This document shows, in pieces, positions 1 through 9,623 of a DNA stretch of 64,000 bases. Below the pieces are notes generated by a model. It worked only from the letters and a program-made list of their open reading frames with translations. It had not been told where the DNA came from and made no database searches. Position 1 is the first letter of the stretch. Each line of letters starts with the position of its first letter. Position numbers and translations under genes: made by a program. The stretch comes from Nannobrachium achirus. Lineage: Eukaryota > Chordata > Actinopteri > Myctophiformes > Myctophidae. Location of the stretch: the NCBI GenBank assembly GCA_963921795.1, contig OY997645.1, forward strand, positions 17,888,365 through 17,952,364. Reading direction: 5' to 3'.

Positions 1-1444
1 TATCGATGCTTTTACACATGGCACCATTAACCGCATTTGCATTTGTGACAGTATTATTCGTAATACCAGCTCGAATGTTAACAATTTTGTTGTCAAAGAA
101 GGATGCAAACTCATTACACTTTGCTTTAGAGGCAGGGAGTGACTGCTTGTAGGACTGGGGGGGGTTTAAAAGGCGTTCAATGGTAGAGAATAAGACCCTA
201 GCATTGTTCTTATTCTCATTAATAATTCCGGAAAAATAGGCCTGCCTAGCCAGACGCATGGTTTTATTATAGGTGGCTGTTGACGCCTTAAATATCTGTA
301 GGTGGATAGTTAATTTATTTTTTCTCCAAGCTCGCTCTGCTCTGCGGCATTGTTTTTTGAGTGAACGTATATGATCGTTTATCCAGGGTGTTACTTTGGA
401 ATTATATTTCTTTTTAGTTTTCATAGGAGCCACTATATCCAGAGCTGACTCCAATCTAAGATTAAAACGTTGAACCATATCATTTACTGAGGGAATATCA
501 GGAAGGCGGGGTGCACACGCAAGAAGGCTGGCAAACTCTTCTGCTGCCGAGGAACCGAAAAATCTCTTTTTTATAGTATATTCTCTATTGTTTTTTTCTA
601 GATCAGAGACAGTCATATTAAAACACAGTAAATAGTGGTCTGATAAATCAGGCTTAGCGATAATCCTGTCCATAGAAATATTTAGCCCTTTAGAGATCAC
701 AAGATCAAGGGTGTGGCCTTGATTGTGGGTTGGCCCGGTAACATGCTGATCAAAATCAAGGGAATGCAGTAACTGTAAGAAACTCATAGCTGTAAGATCA
801 GTAACAGTGTCCACATGCAAGTTAGTATCACCAGCAATAAGGGTTCTCTCATAGTCCGTGGAACAGATAGATAGAAGTTCAGATATTTCTGTAAGAAATA
901 AGGCTTTGCTACATTTTGGTGGGCGATATATCGTAATCATTAGAACAGAGGATTGACTCTCAAATAAGTTAGCTTGATATTCAAAGGATGAAAAACTTCC
1001 AAAGGACAGGCACTTGAATTTAAAAATGTCAGAGAAAATGTATGCCAAGCCTCCGCCTCTTTTTCCTTCGCGCACTGATTGAATAAAGTGATAGTTTGGT
1101 GGGCAGGCGACGCCAAGTGCAAAAGCTCCATCGTTGCCCAGCCATGTCTCTGTTAAAAAGATTATATCTAATTTCTCTTCACAGATTATATCATTTACAG
1201 AGGAGGACTTGTTTAAAAGTGACCTGATGTTAAAAAGTGCCAGGTTTATTTTATGACATTTTACCGTACTATAGCCCCTACAGGGAATGTAAGTTAAGTT
1301 AGCTAAATTAGCAGAGCCACTGCTTATCCTGGACTCTCTATTTGAAATTACAGTAGAAATGTTGTGAGCCTGCTTAATAAAAGCGCTTGAAGGAGCATCG
1401 GGTCCAGATACGTTAGTTGCTGGGTATAATGGACCCAGCTGACA
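1..1444 (-). CDS. LINE ORF2 protein, APE endonuclease and linker (partial)
   Basis: This 481-codon open frame has no stop and runs off the left edge. Numbering from the codon after the TGA at 1445-1447, the APE endonuclease spans about residues 66-275. The expected metal-binding and catalytic motifs are visible: N72 in LFNIRSL, E99 in LTETW, YRPPK at 173-177, D206 and N208 in AGDTN, HTLDL at 244-248 and SDH at 268-270. The enzyme nicks chromosomal DNA to prime reverse transcription of the element's RNA. Residues 276-481 are the basic linker that precedes the reverse transcriptase in this family (a WINDHIR-like stretch near 354-360 and many K/R). The frame has no methionine before residue 169, inside the endonuclease, so it cannot start independently as written. 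It is in phase with the ORF1-like frame upstream. Confidence 0.9.
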
Positions 1445-2074
1445 TCAACGGCTAAACGTATTGTCCAGCTGGGAGGCCTGGGTCTTCTGTCGTTGTGGTC
1501 GTGGAGGGATGGGTGGGGGCGAAAGCACCCAGGCCACAGATTTCTGGGGCACGGCCGGGGCAATTTCAGGCGTTTTCAGGGATGGTGGTTGTGGTGCCGG
1601 GCGTTTGTCCTGTGGTGGTTGTGCCGCCGGGCCATTGACCGTGTGTCTGGCCGGGGTCATTTTTAACGCAGTGTTAATGAGTTCATTCATTCCATTCGTG
1701 AATTCTAGGAGAGGCATTGGAGATAGGGAGAAAGAGGAGGATTGGGGTGATGGGGCGGTTGTACCCGCCCCCTCCTCTTCCTCTGTCAACTCTCCGTTGT
1801 CAGTTGCCAGTTCACTTTGCTCACTGTTCGGGCCAGCCACGGCTGAAGCAGGGAATCCACAAAACTCTTCTTCATTACTGTCCTCTTCGAACATTTCCCT
1901 GAGTGACTCCAACTCTGCATTCATTCGTCTACTCCACTCTTCAGCGGAGATGTTGTCCATATTCAGTTCCTCGTCAGGGAGGGCAGGGACAACAACGGTA
2001 GCTCCTCCGTTCACCAAGGCCGTTCCCCCCTCGGCCGAGAAATGACCTATTAAGCTTTCTCTGGTACAGTACAT
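1445..2074 (-). CDS. ORF1-like acidic proline-rich protein of the LINE
   Basis: A 209-codon frame starts at an ATG (2072-2074) with an in-frame TAG a few codons upstream and ends at TGA 1445-1447. The protein is strongly acidic in its middle (residues about 35-105, rich in E and D) and proline-rich in its C-terminal half (about 145-205, with PQPP, PIPPRP-like stretches). No zinc knuckle, RRM or coiled coil is apparent. By position it would be the element's ORF1 product, an RNA-binding or particle-forming protein in related LINEs, but no domain here proves that. The next frame continues in phase after the stop. A 194-codon frame on the opposite strand of this region is a shadow. Confidence 0.6.
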   Translation of the reverse strand: MYCTRESLIGHFSAEGGTALVNGGATVVVPALPDEELNMDNISAEEWSRRMNAELESLREMFEEDSNEEEFCGFPASAVAGPNSEQSELATDNGELTEEEEGAGTTAPSPQSSSFSLSPMPLLEFTNGMNELINTALKMTPARHTVNGPAAQPPQDKRPAPQPPSLKTPEIAPAVPQKSVAWVLSPPPIPPRPQRQKTQASQLDNTFSR

Positions 2075-2544
2075 AAAATGTAATTGTGTGTTCTATTTTA
2101 GGAAAACAAGATTAAGTTCCCACAGATTAAGTGAGAGAAATGCCAGCAGCCTCGTCAAATTGAATGATGAATGAATTCCGTTCAGTGGTCTGACCTCGCT
2201 AGAAGGGACAGTGGTAGCCTACAGTGGACTAGTCCTAGGTTTAACCAACTTTCAGGGGACTCAACGCATTAATGGCCCTATTTTGACAGTGGAATTTAGC
2301 ACCATGGCTCATGGTCTTAACTTGCGCTGTGGGACGCTAAAAAGGGTGCGCTAGATACGGACAAAACACCTGCACCACACTGCTGGTGCACTGTGGACAT
2401 TGTGGAAAGAAATAATGCATCTGGGTTTGATATAAACTCATTCAAGGTGTGGATTATAGTCTCATATACGACAGCAATTAAAGGGAAACCAGCCAATCAG
2501 AATCAAGGAATGGAACTAGCCATTTTAGAAACCATAATATGAAT
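2075..2544. other. LINE 5' flank and old repeat-like sequence
   Basis: No coding frame is supported. The first part is probably 5' UTR of the minus-strand LINE. About 2270-2420 (ggccctattttgacag, then gcgctgtgggacgct and ggtgcactgtgg) has the feel of a decayed DNA-transposon copy common in fish, but no termini or target duplication were found. Confidence 0.3.
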
Positions 2545-2637
2545 CAGAATTGCCCCAGAGTTCAGTGCACTTGTGATTGCTTCCAATCACAAGTGCACTG
2601 ATCTCTGGGGCAATTCTGAAAAAAAAAAAAAAAAAAA
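2545..2637. repeat. 35-bp hairpin followed by an A tract
   Basis: The arms at 2545-2579 and 2584-2618 are complementary at 34 of 35 positions, with a 4-nt loop (cttc). A run of 19 A residues (2619-2637) follows directly. The A tract next to the hairpin suggests a retroposed or transcribed foldback, but no target duplication was identified. Confidence 0.85.
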
Positions 2638-3344
2638 CACTTATACTGTACAGTATAGTGATACCCTATACTACACCAGTAGTTCACCCTAAGGGCGAGG
2701 TCGCTTCTCGGGGCATTGTCAGATATGGTATTAATATCGATGACATCTATATATGGGCATAAAAGGGATAAGGACAGAATTCATTTGTAACATTGTGCTG
2801 TCGGAACAGGTCAGCTACAGGATATCTTTCTGCTGAGCTGTGATGAGGTGTCACACCATGTGTGCACGCACGCACAGGATCTGCAGGTTTTTATAGTAAA
2901 TGCGACCTAGGGCTGCAATAATATAATATAGTAACCACATATCCCACAGGCATGTTTGATGACATGCTTGATGACATTAGGACTAGGCACAAAGATGTCC
3001 TCATGTAACAACGGAAATGTTTCTACTTACATTTCAAATCCTGATAGATATGCTGCAATATTCATTTTAGACTCATTTTGACACGTTTTGGACACTACAC
3101 TGCTAAATCTCATGTACGTAAGCCTATGCAACACTATGAATTTACCTCACAGGATCAACTAGACTGCACTTGTCGAGGTGCCAACTTGCAACTTGTTACT
3201 GAATTTCCCCCTTGGGATAATAAAGGTATCTATCTATCTATCGTGGCCATATATGACCTACTTGTGCGCCAGCAGAGCGTGCAAGTACTGTGATCGGTGC
3301 TGCCTGTGTCCGGCTGACAGTGGGGTATGTGGGTACATTGGTAT
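2638..3344. other. Non-coding stretch with CArG-family fragment and a LINE 3' tail
   Basis: About 2690-2770 resembles the end of the dispersed CArG-box repeat seen at 18.6-19.6 and 58.1-58.8 kb (an 'aagggcgaggtcgc' segment, then 'tatatatgggcataaaag'). About 3190-3241 reads as a fish non-LTR 3' end: a 'ttcccccttgggataataaag' type tail followed by (TATC)n. An 18-mer at 3172-3189 recurs at 16618-16635. No gene is seen. Confidence 0.45.
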
Positions 3345-4499
3345 CAGGATTTCCGCTAGGCATTTTTGGGGCCGGCCACGTTGGCCGGCAGGATTATATT
3401 TTACCGGCCAATCAATTAATTTATCGGCCATATTATAATGAACGTCACATACGTGTTTGCAGATGAGATACTGTATGTGCGTGTGCATGGTGCACCCGAC
3501 TGATAATTACACCATTTTATGTTAGCGCTGGGCTCCTCTTTATTACAGATGCAATTGCAATCTTTTCCTGAGTTAACTAAATAATAGCCTAACTATCTAC
3601 TTATGTAGGCCTAGATCGCTTGCCAAAAAAGAAGTGAATAGGTTAAAGTGGACGCAACTCAAGCGAACCGTTTGCGTGCCCTGCAACACAGTGGCCTACA
3701 AATTAATAAATTAATAGTATATGATTTTGGCTTCACGTCTCATTAAACCTTAATATGCAAACATACAACCTTTGTTTTGTTTTGTTAATGTTATGTTACG
3801 ATGGCGCAAGGAGGAAGGTTGACTTGCCTCTGTTAGTCTGTTGCTTTGACCACCACAGTGGCATCACATCCATGCGATCAGAAAGTCATTTGCGTGCTTG
3901 TATAATCCATGTGATTCCACAGAGTTCGGGTCCCTTTTTTATTATCGTCTACTGGGTCCAGCTTGGTCTAGATTACCTCGGAAGAACCCCAGTTCTGTTC
4001 GGATCATAACACTAAACCCACGCTGTATAGCGCTGATTTGGACAAGCTGCTGGAATTGTAAGCTGTGAAATGTGATGTGTGCTTCTCCGTATGGCTGTCC
4101 TGCGTATCTAAAATAGCAGACATATAAGCTCACAGCGCAGCGCGTTGCTGACGTGTTGTGAGCTTGAAGCTCTGATATTTTCAATGCGCGTAACCACCGT
4201 ACAACGAATATAGACTGATCTAATGCGCACAGCGCAGCATGAAGCAGCAGCTGCAGCGGTGCTCTGCTGTCGTCAGACTCACAGAACATGATACAAATTT
4301 AAAATTATGTTAGGTTTTAATGGTTGTAGCTTTACTGCTTTAGACAAATAATTATGTGAATAATAAGATTAAATGATAAAATAGCCTAAGAGGCATTTTC
4401 CCAGCCGGCCACGGTGGCCGGTGGACTTTTTAATTACCGGCCAATTAATAAACATTTAACCGGCCAATGGCCGGTAAATACCGGCTAACGGAATCTCTG
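3345..4499. mobile_element. hAT-like non-autonomous DNA transposon with 8-bp TSD
   Basis: The element is 1155 bp. It is flanked by a perfect 8-bp target-site duplication, attggtat, at 3337-3344 and 4500-4507. The termini are inverted and start with CAG: the left end is caggatttccgctag and the right end, read inward, is cagagattccgttag (11 of 15 matching). CCGGCCA-type subterminal repeats cluster near both ends, as hAT transposase-binding sites often do. An internal palindrome (4109-4181) is shared with other elements in the window. The 115-codon minus-strand frame inside does not resemble a transposase, so the copy is non-autonomous. Confidence 0.9.
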
Positions 4500-4507
4500 A
4501 TTGGTAT

Positions 4508-5740
4508 GTGACGACACTTGATGTTTGGTGGTGACGTCACCAAGAATGCTGCCCCCTCATTGGCTAAAGGCCCTGCCTTTGTGCTGTCAGCCGGATACAG
4601 ACATCACCGAACACAGTGGCCTATATATATACTTGCATGCTTTGCTGATGCAAGTAATACCGTATCGGTACATTCTACCTATTTCCATGGCCCAGAATTG
4701 AAGATTAAAACTCTATGTTCTGATGGTTATCGCTGCCCCAGAGTGTTTGTTCAGAAACAGGGGACTCGCTGGTAACAGTGGGTTACCAGCTTAAGCCATA
4801 CAGGAGAGAAAACTGAATTATCAGCTTCAATTTATAGAGTTCCAGTTCCAATATTGTCTGCTCACTTCTTTGAGTCATCGATTCCAATTCCACTTTGTAT
4901 CCAAACATTCTAGGCCTAATTCCAATCCGCTCTAGCTCTTACTGACTCACTGACTTAAGTCAAGTCAAGTCAGTGAGGGCTTGAGGGCTGTTCCATTTGA
5001 AATGGGTAAGTCAGTGAGGGCTCAGGCCTGCACCTTTATGAACCCTTTCTGTAAGTCAGTATTGATGCAGACTTTGGCAAAGGAATTATCCACAGTTCAT
5101 AGCGTTACCAGGGGAATCTCCAGATCAGGTCAATCATTTAAGTATGAAATGAACCGCAGTTAATGACAACAAACAGCAGTGCTTTCTCACTGTTCTCAAA
5201 AAGAGACAGAATGGAAGATATATACTGTATTTAGTAAAAAAAAAAAAAAAAGAAAAGAAAAGAAGGGGGATCAGAAATGAGTAAAGTAAATACAGAATGA
5301 AATCCAATTTAAAATTAAAACATTATAACCCCTAATCTAAACAGAAATTAAAACGAACAGATTAACATAAATATTATAATAATCAACAATCACAGCCTTT
5401 AAAGCAATAAGGACAGTAAAGAGTTTTACATGTGATGTAAAGTATATGAATGAAACAATCCTCTAAAGTGCTGTTCCATTCCGTTTATAACATTTTGGAG
5501 CCCTTTCAGCCTGCACAAGCACTTACCAGCTGACGTCACTTAAGTCAGTGAGGGTGCATGGCTTGAGGGTTTAGGGCGGATATTGGAATTGGGCCTATAG
5601 AGCATAGCAGTGGTGGCCATTTTGTTTACCAGCTCTGGTTCCACAGACTAGAAGTTCACGTCTAGAGATCTCACAGTTGCAGCAGTGATCCAACTGATAT
5701 GGCCATATATGGAGATATGTATCTGTCAGTCCTTGCACAC
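4508..5740. mobile_element. Possible inverted-repeat element (about 4910-5605) and flanks
   Basis: About 4910-4975 (aggcctaattccaatccgc, then cactgacttaagtc) and about 5535-5605 (cactgacttaagtgacg inverted, then ggaattgggcctatag) form an imperfect inverted pair some 560 bp apart, as in a degraded MITE. No clean target duplication was found. An A-rich run lies at 5236-5265. No gene is seen. Confidence 0.35.
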
Positions 5741-5972
5741 TTCCAGGTACCCACCTCTCCAAGTGCCCACATGTCCCTAGTGCCCAGTTGTCCAGGTGCC
5801 CACCTATCCAAGTGCCCACATGTCCCTAGTACCCAGTTGTCCAGGTGTCCACCTCTCCAAGTGTCCACGTGTCCCAAGTGCCCAGTTGTCCAGTTCTCCA
5901 AGTTCCCACATTTCCCTAGTGCTGTGTTGTCCAGGTGGTCACCTCTCCAAGTGCCCACATGTCCCTAGTGGC
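5741..5972. repeat. Minisatellite, about 49-bp unit
   Basis: There are about four and a half diverged copies of a unit built from 'ccacctctccaagtgccc', 'acatgtccctagtgccc' and 'agttgtccaggtg', itself made of shorter related pieces. Open frames on both strands here (for example the W/G/H-rich minus-strand frame) are translations of the repeat. Confidence 0.9.
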
Positions 5973-6014
5973 ACCACCTACAGGCCAAAAAGGCCCTGAC
6001 TGTGTGGGGCCCCA

Positions 6015-6128
6015 GGCAGCCGCCTAGGCCCAGCCCTGCACGGCCGACTGTGTGGTGTCCCGGTCCAGCCCTGCACGGCCTACTGTGTGGTGGCCCAGTC
6101 CGGCCCTGCACCGTAAGGTGCAGGGCCG
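6015..6128. repeat. GC-rich 35-bp tandem repeat ending in a 12-bp hairpin
   Basis: Roughly three copies of a unit beginning 'cagccctgcacggcc' precede a perfect hairpin: arms 6101-6112 and 6117-6128, loop gtaa. The right hairpin arm is an inverted copy of the tandem unit, so the array ends by turning back on itself. Confidence 0.8.
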
Positions 6129-6637
6129 TGATTATGAGAAGTAGAGACAAATCTGAAGGTGGAAAAGTAGATGGTCAGCAAGGCAGATGTGTTATTGATT
6201 TTAGTATTATGTTTTTTAGACAATTGAACAACTGCTGAACGTGGAGTTACAGATGGACAAAGATACGCACTATTGCTGTGGTATGCATTCCGATTAGGTA
6301 GTGAGATCTGATTAGGTAGTGAGATAGAAATCCCATTCTTTCAGCCCATATACGAAAATATTGATATTCATTATTTTAAGCCTGGAACAAAGCCTCCTGG
6401 TGAATAATTTACAAAATGAACGCGTGTGCACGGAGTGCCCGAAAATCTGGTAAATAGGCTACAGTAGGAATAATTATAAAGCCTTGGCAAAACTATGGCA
6501 ATCCAAGTGTTAAGTTACACTTATTTTAACCAACAAATGTCACATACAGAAGAATGTTTTGCTCATCTTCTGAGTTCGGTTGCCTTTCTTAACATAAAGT
6601 GGAGTTGACAGAAAATATGGAATAAATACAAATACCC

Positions 6638-6915
6638 CATCCGTCCGTCCGTCCGTCTGTCTGTCTGTCCGTCCATCCGTCCTGGCCTGGAATTCAGAAT
6701 CTCAACAAAAGACACTGGTGTCTACATGACCAGACCAGACAGAGGAGAAAGTGGTACAGTCAGCTGGGGCATTAAGGACACTGTGGCCTCAGGTCATGCC
6801 ATTTTTTTGAGGGGCACAAGGCCAAACTGAGGGGCAATGATGCCATGTCCTTCGTGGCCTGACTGAACATCCGTCCGTCCGTCCGTCCGTCCGTCCGTCC
6901 GTCCGTCCGTGGAGG
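6638..6915. repeat. Two (CCGT)n tetranucleotide arrays
   Basis: The arrays lie at 6641-6683 (mixed CCGT/CTGT) and 6869-6911 (pure CCGT), separated by about 185 bp of unique sequence. They are simple repeats, not CRISPR. Confidence 0.95.
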
Positions 6916-8499
6916 TCTGGAGGACATGTACAGTACCGTCTATGCCCCATTGACTTCTATAAAAAAGGAAAAAAAGAAAATTATAGAAAAAATGGTTCTA
7001 AGGTAACCTAGTGAAGAAAAAAAAACACATTTTGCAAAACAGAATAGCGTGTCATATCTGTCATAAATGTACAAAACATTAAGGTGATTTATTTTTCCAT
7101 ATTTTAATCAGGTGGGAATAGCTGCCTAAATGCCGCGGGGAAAATTCCCACTGACTAAAGCTGCACTCACACCATCGGAACTTTTGAAATCTTAAATGAT
7201 TTAGAAATCTGTTAGCATCGCACTCCGCAGGATAATGAGAGTATCTTATACCTGCCCGAACACAGCACCTCACGTGATTTCATCTCGCGTGAACACGTGC
7301 GGAAGCATCAGCAGTAGAATTCACCTCACATTTGTCTCCTTGTAGACTGGATTTCTCTCGTCTGTCTGTCCCGTCATGCCCCCGTCGTTCCACTCGGTCA
7401 GTAGAGATCCAGATAAATATCAAACATGTCAGGAAGGCCCTGAACATCACGTGAGCAACTCGGTATGATTATGATTGTATCTTTGAACAGCTCACACTAG
7501 AGGATAATTATGCCCATGATTGGCTCTCGATTTGGCCATGTCTGGTTGAGCGCAGTTGATAAAAAAAAAGAGTGCATTGTTCAGTTTGTAGTGTGTACCG
7601 AATGAATAATGAATGGTTCACGATGAATATTAATATCGTTATATACCAAGTACTTATGAATATGTGTATCACTACATCCCTAGTACTTTACTATAATAAC
7701 TTTCTATTTTCAATCTTTTTTGTTTCTTTCCTTTTTCTGTTTTGTTTTAGTAACTCCACCACCACCTCCACCTCCCTTGGTTTTCCCTGTTTTGAGACAC
7801 ATCCATGCAGCAAAATGTAATTGCCATTTTAATTTTGTTTTTTAGTTTTGTTTTTGTCAACCTGCTGCCTGTAGAATGTGCATCATTCGATAAAGCTGAA
7901 ATCTCCTGCCCAGTGGCCAGCTGTTTTTATTTATCTATTTATTTTTCAATCTATTTTAGTGAACCTAAAATGAATTATTGTTATTTCATTTCTTCTGCAA
8001 ATGTAGTCATTTCCAATTCACCCGTGAATTGTGGTCCTTAGAAACCCCACTGTTGGCCTGGGGAGGCTTAATTTGTGCACCTCCGATTCACATGGAGGTC
8101 AAATCTCCAGCCCAGTGCCCAGACTGGTTTTTGTGAAGTGGTTGTTTTGAAGCATCCATGCATTAAACAGTTCTGCAGATATTTAGTTTCTCCACATTGA
8201 GAACAGGTTACAAGTAACTCCCTTGTGCTGGTTCCCCTAAGGCTGTTCAGGACCGACAACGGTAGCCCCACTCAGTCCATGGACTAAGGACTCTTGCTCA
8301 TGCCCATACATCTGCTGCTTTTGCTCTTGGACTATAATTAGGAATTACCGGTACTTAGTTCCTTCTTTTACTCTGCTGTCCAAATGTCCATATTTATGCC
8401 AATACTGTACTTACAGTATTTGTTACTGTACGTATTATGTATACATTACATTCCAAGTGCTGAGGGCAAGGACATTTATATATATATACATTTTTTTCT
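6916..8499. other. AT-rich non-coding stretch
   Basis: No supported gene. Poly-pyrimidine and T-rich tracts around 7690-7750 and 7800-7960 give chance frames. No element ends were recognised. Confidence 0.5.
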
Positions 8500-8665
8500 T
8501 CTGGTTTCTGGTGCTTCTTTCCTAACTCCAGTTGCGTTGCTTCCTGCTGACTTATTAGTATTTCTTTTCTACCCTGCTGTATCTCCTTTTTCTGTCCTGT
8601 GTTTCTTTACTGCTGTACCACCATCGATAACTGAATGTCCCCTATAGGCTCAATAAAGGCCTATT
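8500..8665 (+). mobile_element. Probable non-LTR retrotransposon 3' tail
   Basis: A C/T-rich stretch ends in 'gaatgtcccctataggctc' followed by aataaag (8651-8657), the usual layout of fish LINE 3' UTR tails. It abuts the truncated end of the RRM array at about 8671, so an insertion or deletion event probably trimmed that array. Confidence 0.45.
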
Positions 8666-8670
8666 ATAGG

Positions 8671-9623
8671 ATGTGAGGGGTGTTTCCCACAAGCAGTTGA
8701 TGGGCGGTGGGTTTTCCTTCTTGTGCCTCCTACTCACTTATTCCTCCCCTCTCTTGCTACCTTCAATTTTATTCCTCTGCTCGACCTCATTTTCATGACC
8801 TTAGCTTTCTCCTCTCCTTTGCCAGCTGCTTCAAATGCAATCCTCTGCTCATCTAGATTGCACATGTGCCTTCATCGTTTCCTCCTCTATTCAATGGGCT
8901 TACTCTCCAAAACTTTGCCATTGCCATAGCTTTCTCCTTCCCTACCCTAACCCTGCAAGCTTCATTTCCATCCTCCCTCAAAGCAATCCCCTCAGTTCTG
9001 TGTGTCTCTGATTGGGGCTCCAGCATGGTTGTCCGCTTTCAGCTTGCACATCTGCAAAAGGCTTTGCCTGAATTCTAAGCCTCCGCTGAAGGGTTCAGCA
9101 GTCGCCACAGACGTCTCCAGCTCTGTCTAGAGCCTACGCTATGGGTCCTGTGCTCAGTGGAATGTATCTTCCTTGCTGACCTATCTCTGATCTGTTGTAC
9201 TGGTTCTGAGATGTCAAACACAACAAAGCAAAGGTTATTAAAGATCTGTCTCTTGACAATGAGTTGGATTCTGTGAGCTCAGCCATGTTCAACAAGGTTT
9301 TACCTACCTTTTCTGGTCCTCCCTCACTTTTTTCTCCATCTCTCCCAAATTCTTCTTCTCCACCTTCCTCCTTTCTCTTGCATGACCTTAGCTTTCCCCT
9401 CTCCACAATCTCCCATTTTGCAATAATCTGCTTCAACACCATCTCCTGCTCATCGAAATTGTGTACACAAAGCCTTCGTCATTCTCTTATTTCTTCCTCC
9501 TTCCGCTCTTCACCATTCATTGCCAACTCTCCTCTCTCTCAGCAAGCTTAATTTCCATCTCCCTCAAAACTAGCTTCCTCAGTTGTGTCTCTGTTTTGAG
9601 AGACAGGGTCTTTGCTTTCAGCT
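8671..9623 (-). pseudogene. Decayed downstream units of the G3BP-like RRM array
   Basis: Reading the minus strand past the stop of the 488-codon gene, more copies of the same modules appear, broken by stops and frameshifts. A coiled-coil segment at about 9565-9310 matches 10930-10630 base for base over long stretches. A third RRM at about 9300-9130 keeps the AELTE start and a PVQQI-like end but has lost its middle. A linker lies at about 9120-9000. A third coiled-coil segment covers about 8990-8735, and the first strand of a fourth RRM (about 8730-8671) is cut off next to a LINE tail. The remaining open frame (9442 to 9134) is a degenerate read-through of this copy. The decay is clear, but the ancestral protein length is unknown. 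Confidence 0.75.

Larger units (their letters stand above)
1..2074 (-). mobile_element. CR1/L2-type LINE, 5' part
   Basis: Both coding parts of this non-LTR retrotransposon read on the minus strand: an ORF1-like frame (2074 to 1445) and an endonuclease frame (1444 to 1). The reverse transcriptase should lie beyond the left edge of the window. No 5' end or target duplication could be fixed; the 5' UTR probably reaches some way beyond 2074. Assignment to the CR1/L2 group rests on endonuclease motif style (LFNIRSL, LTETW, YRPPK, HTLDLVIS, SDH), which is familiar from fish L2-like LINEs; a relative such as Rex1 is not excluded. The frame is clean, so the copy is young or was recently active. Confidence 0.85.

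Noticed and set aside
1461-2045. 194-codon plus-strand frame
   Set aside because: It is antisense to the ORF1-like LINE frame, whose phase is supported by continuity with the endonuclease.
3942-4289. 115-codon minus-strand frame inside the hAT-like element
   Set aside because: It has no transposase motif and spans the internal palindrome.
5671-5968. Repetitive W/G/H- and P/S-rich frames
   Set aside because: They are translations of the 49-bp minisatellite.
6638-6915. Regularly spaced repeats that might suggest CRISPR
   Set aside because: They are tetranucleotide simple repeats, and the setting is a vertebrate genome.
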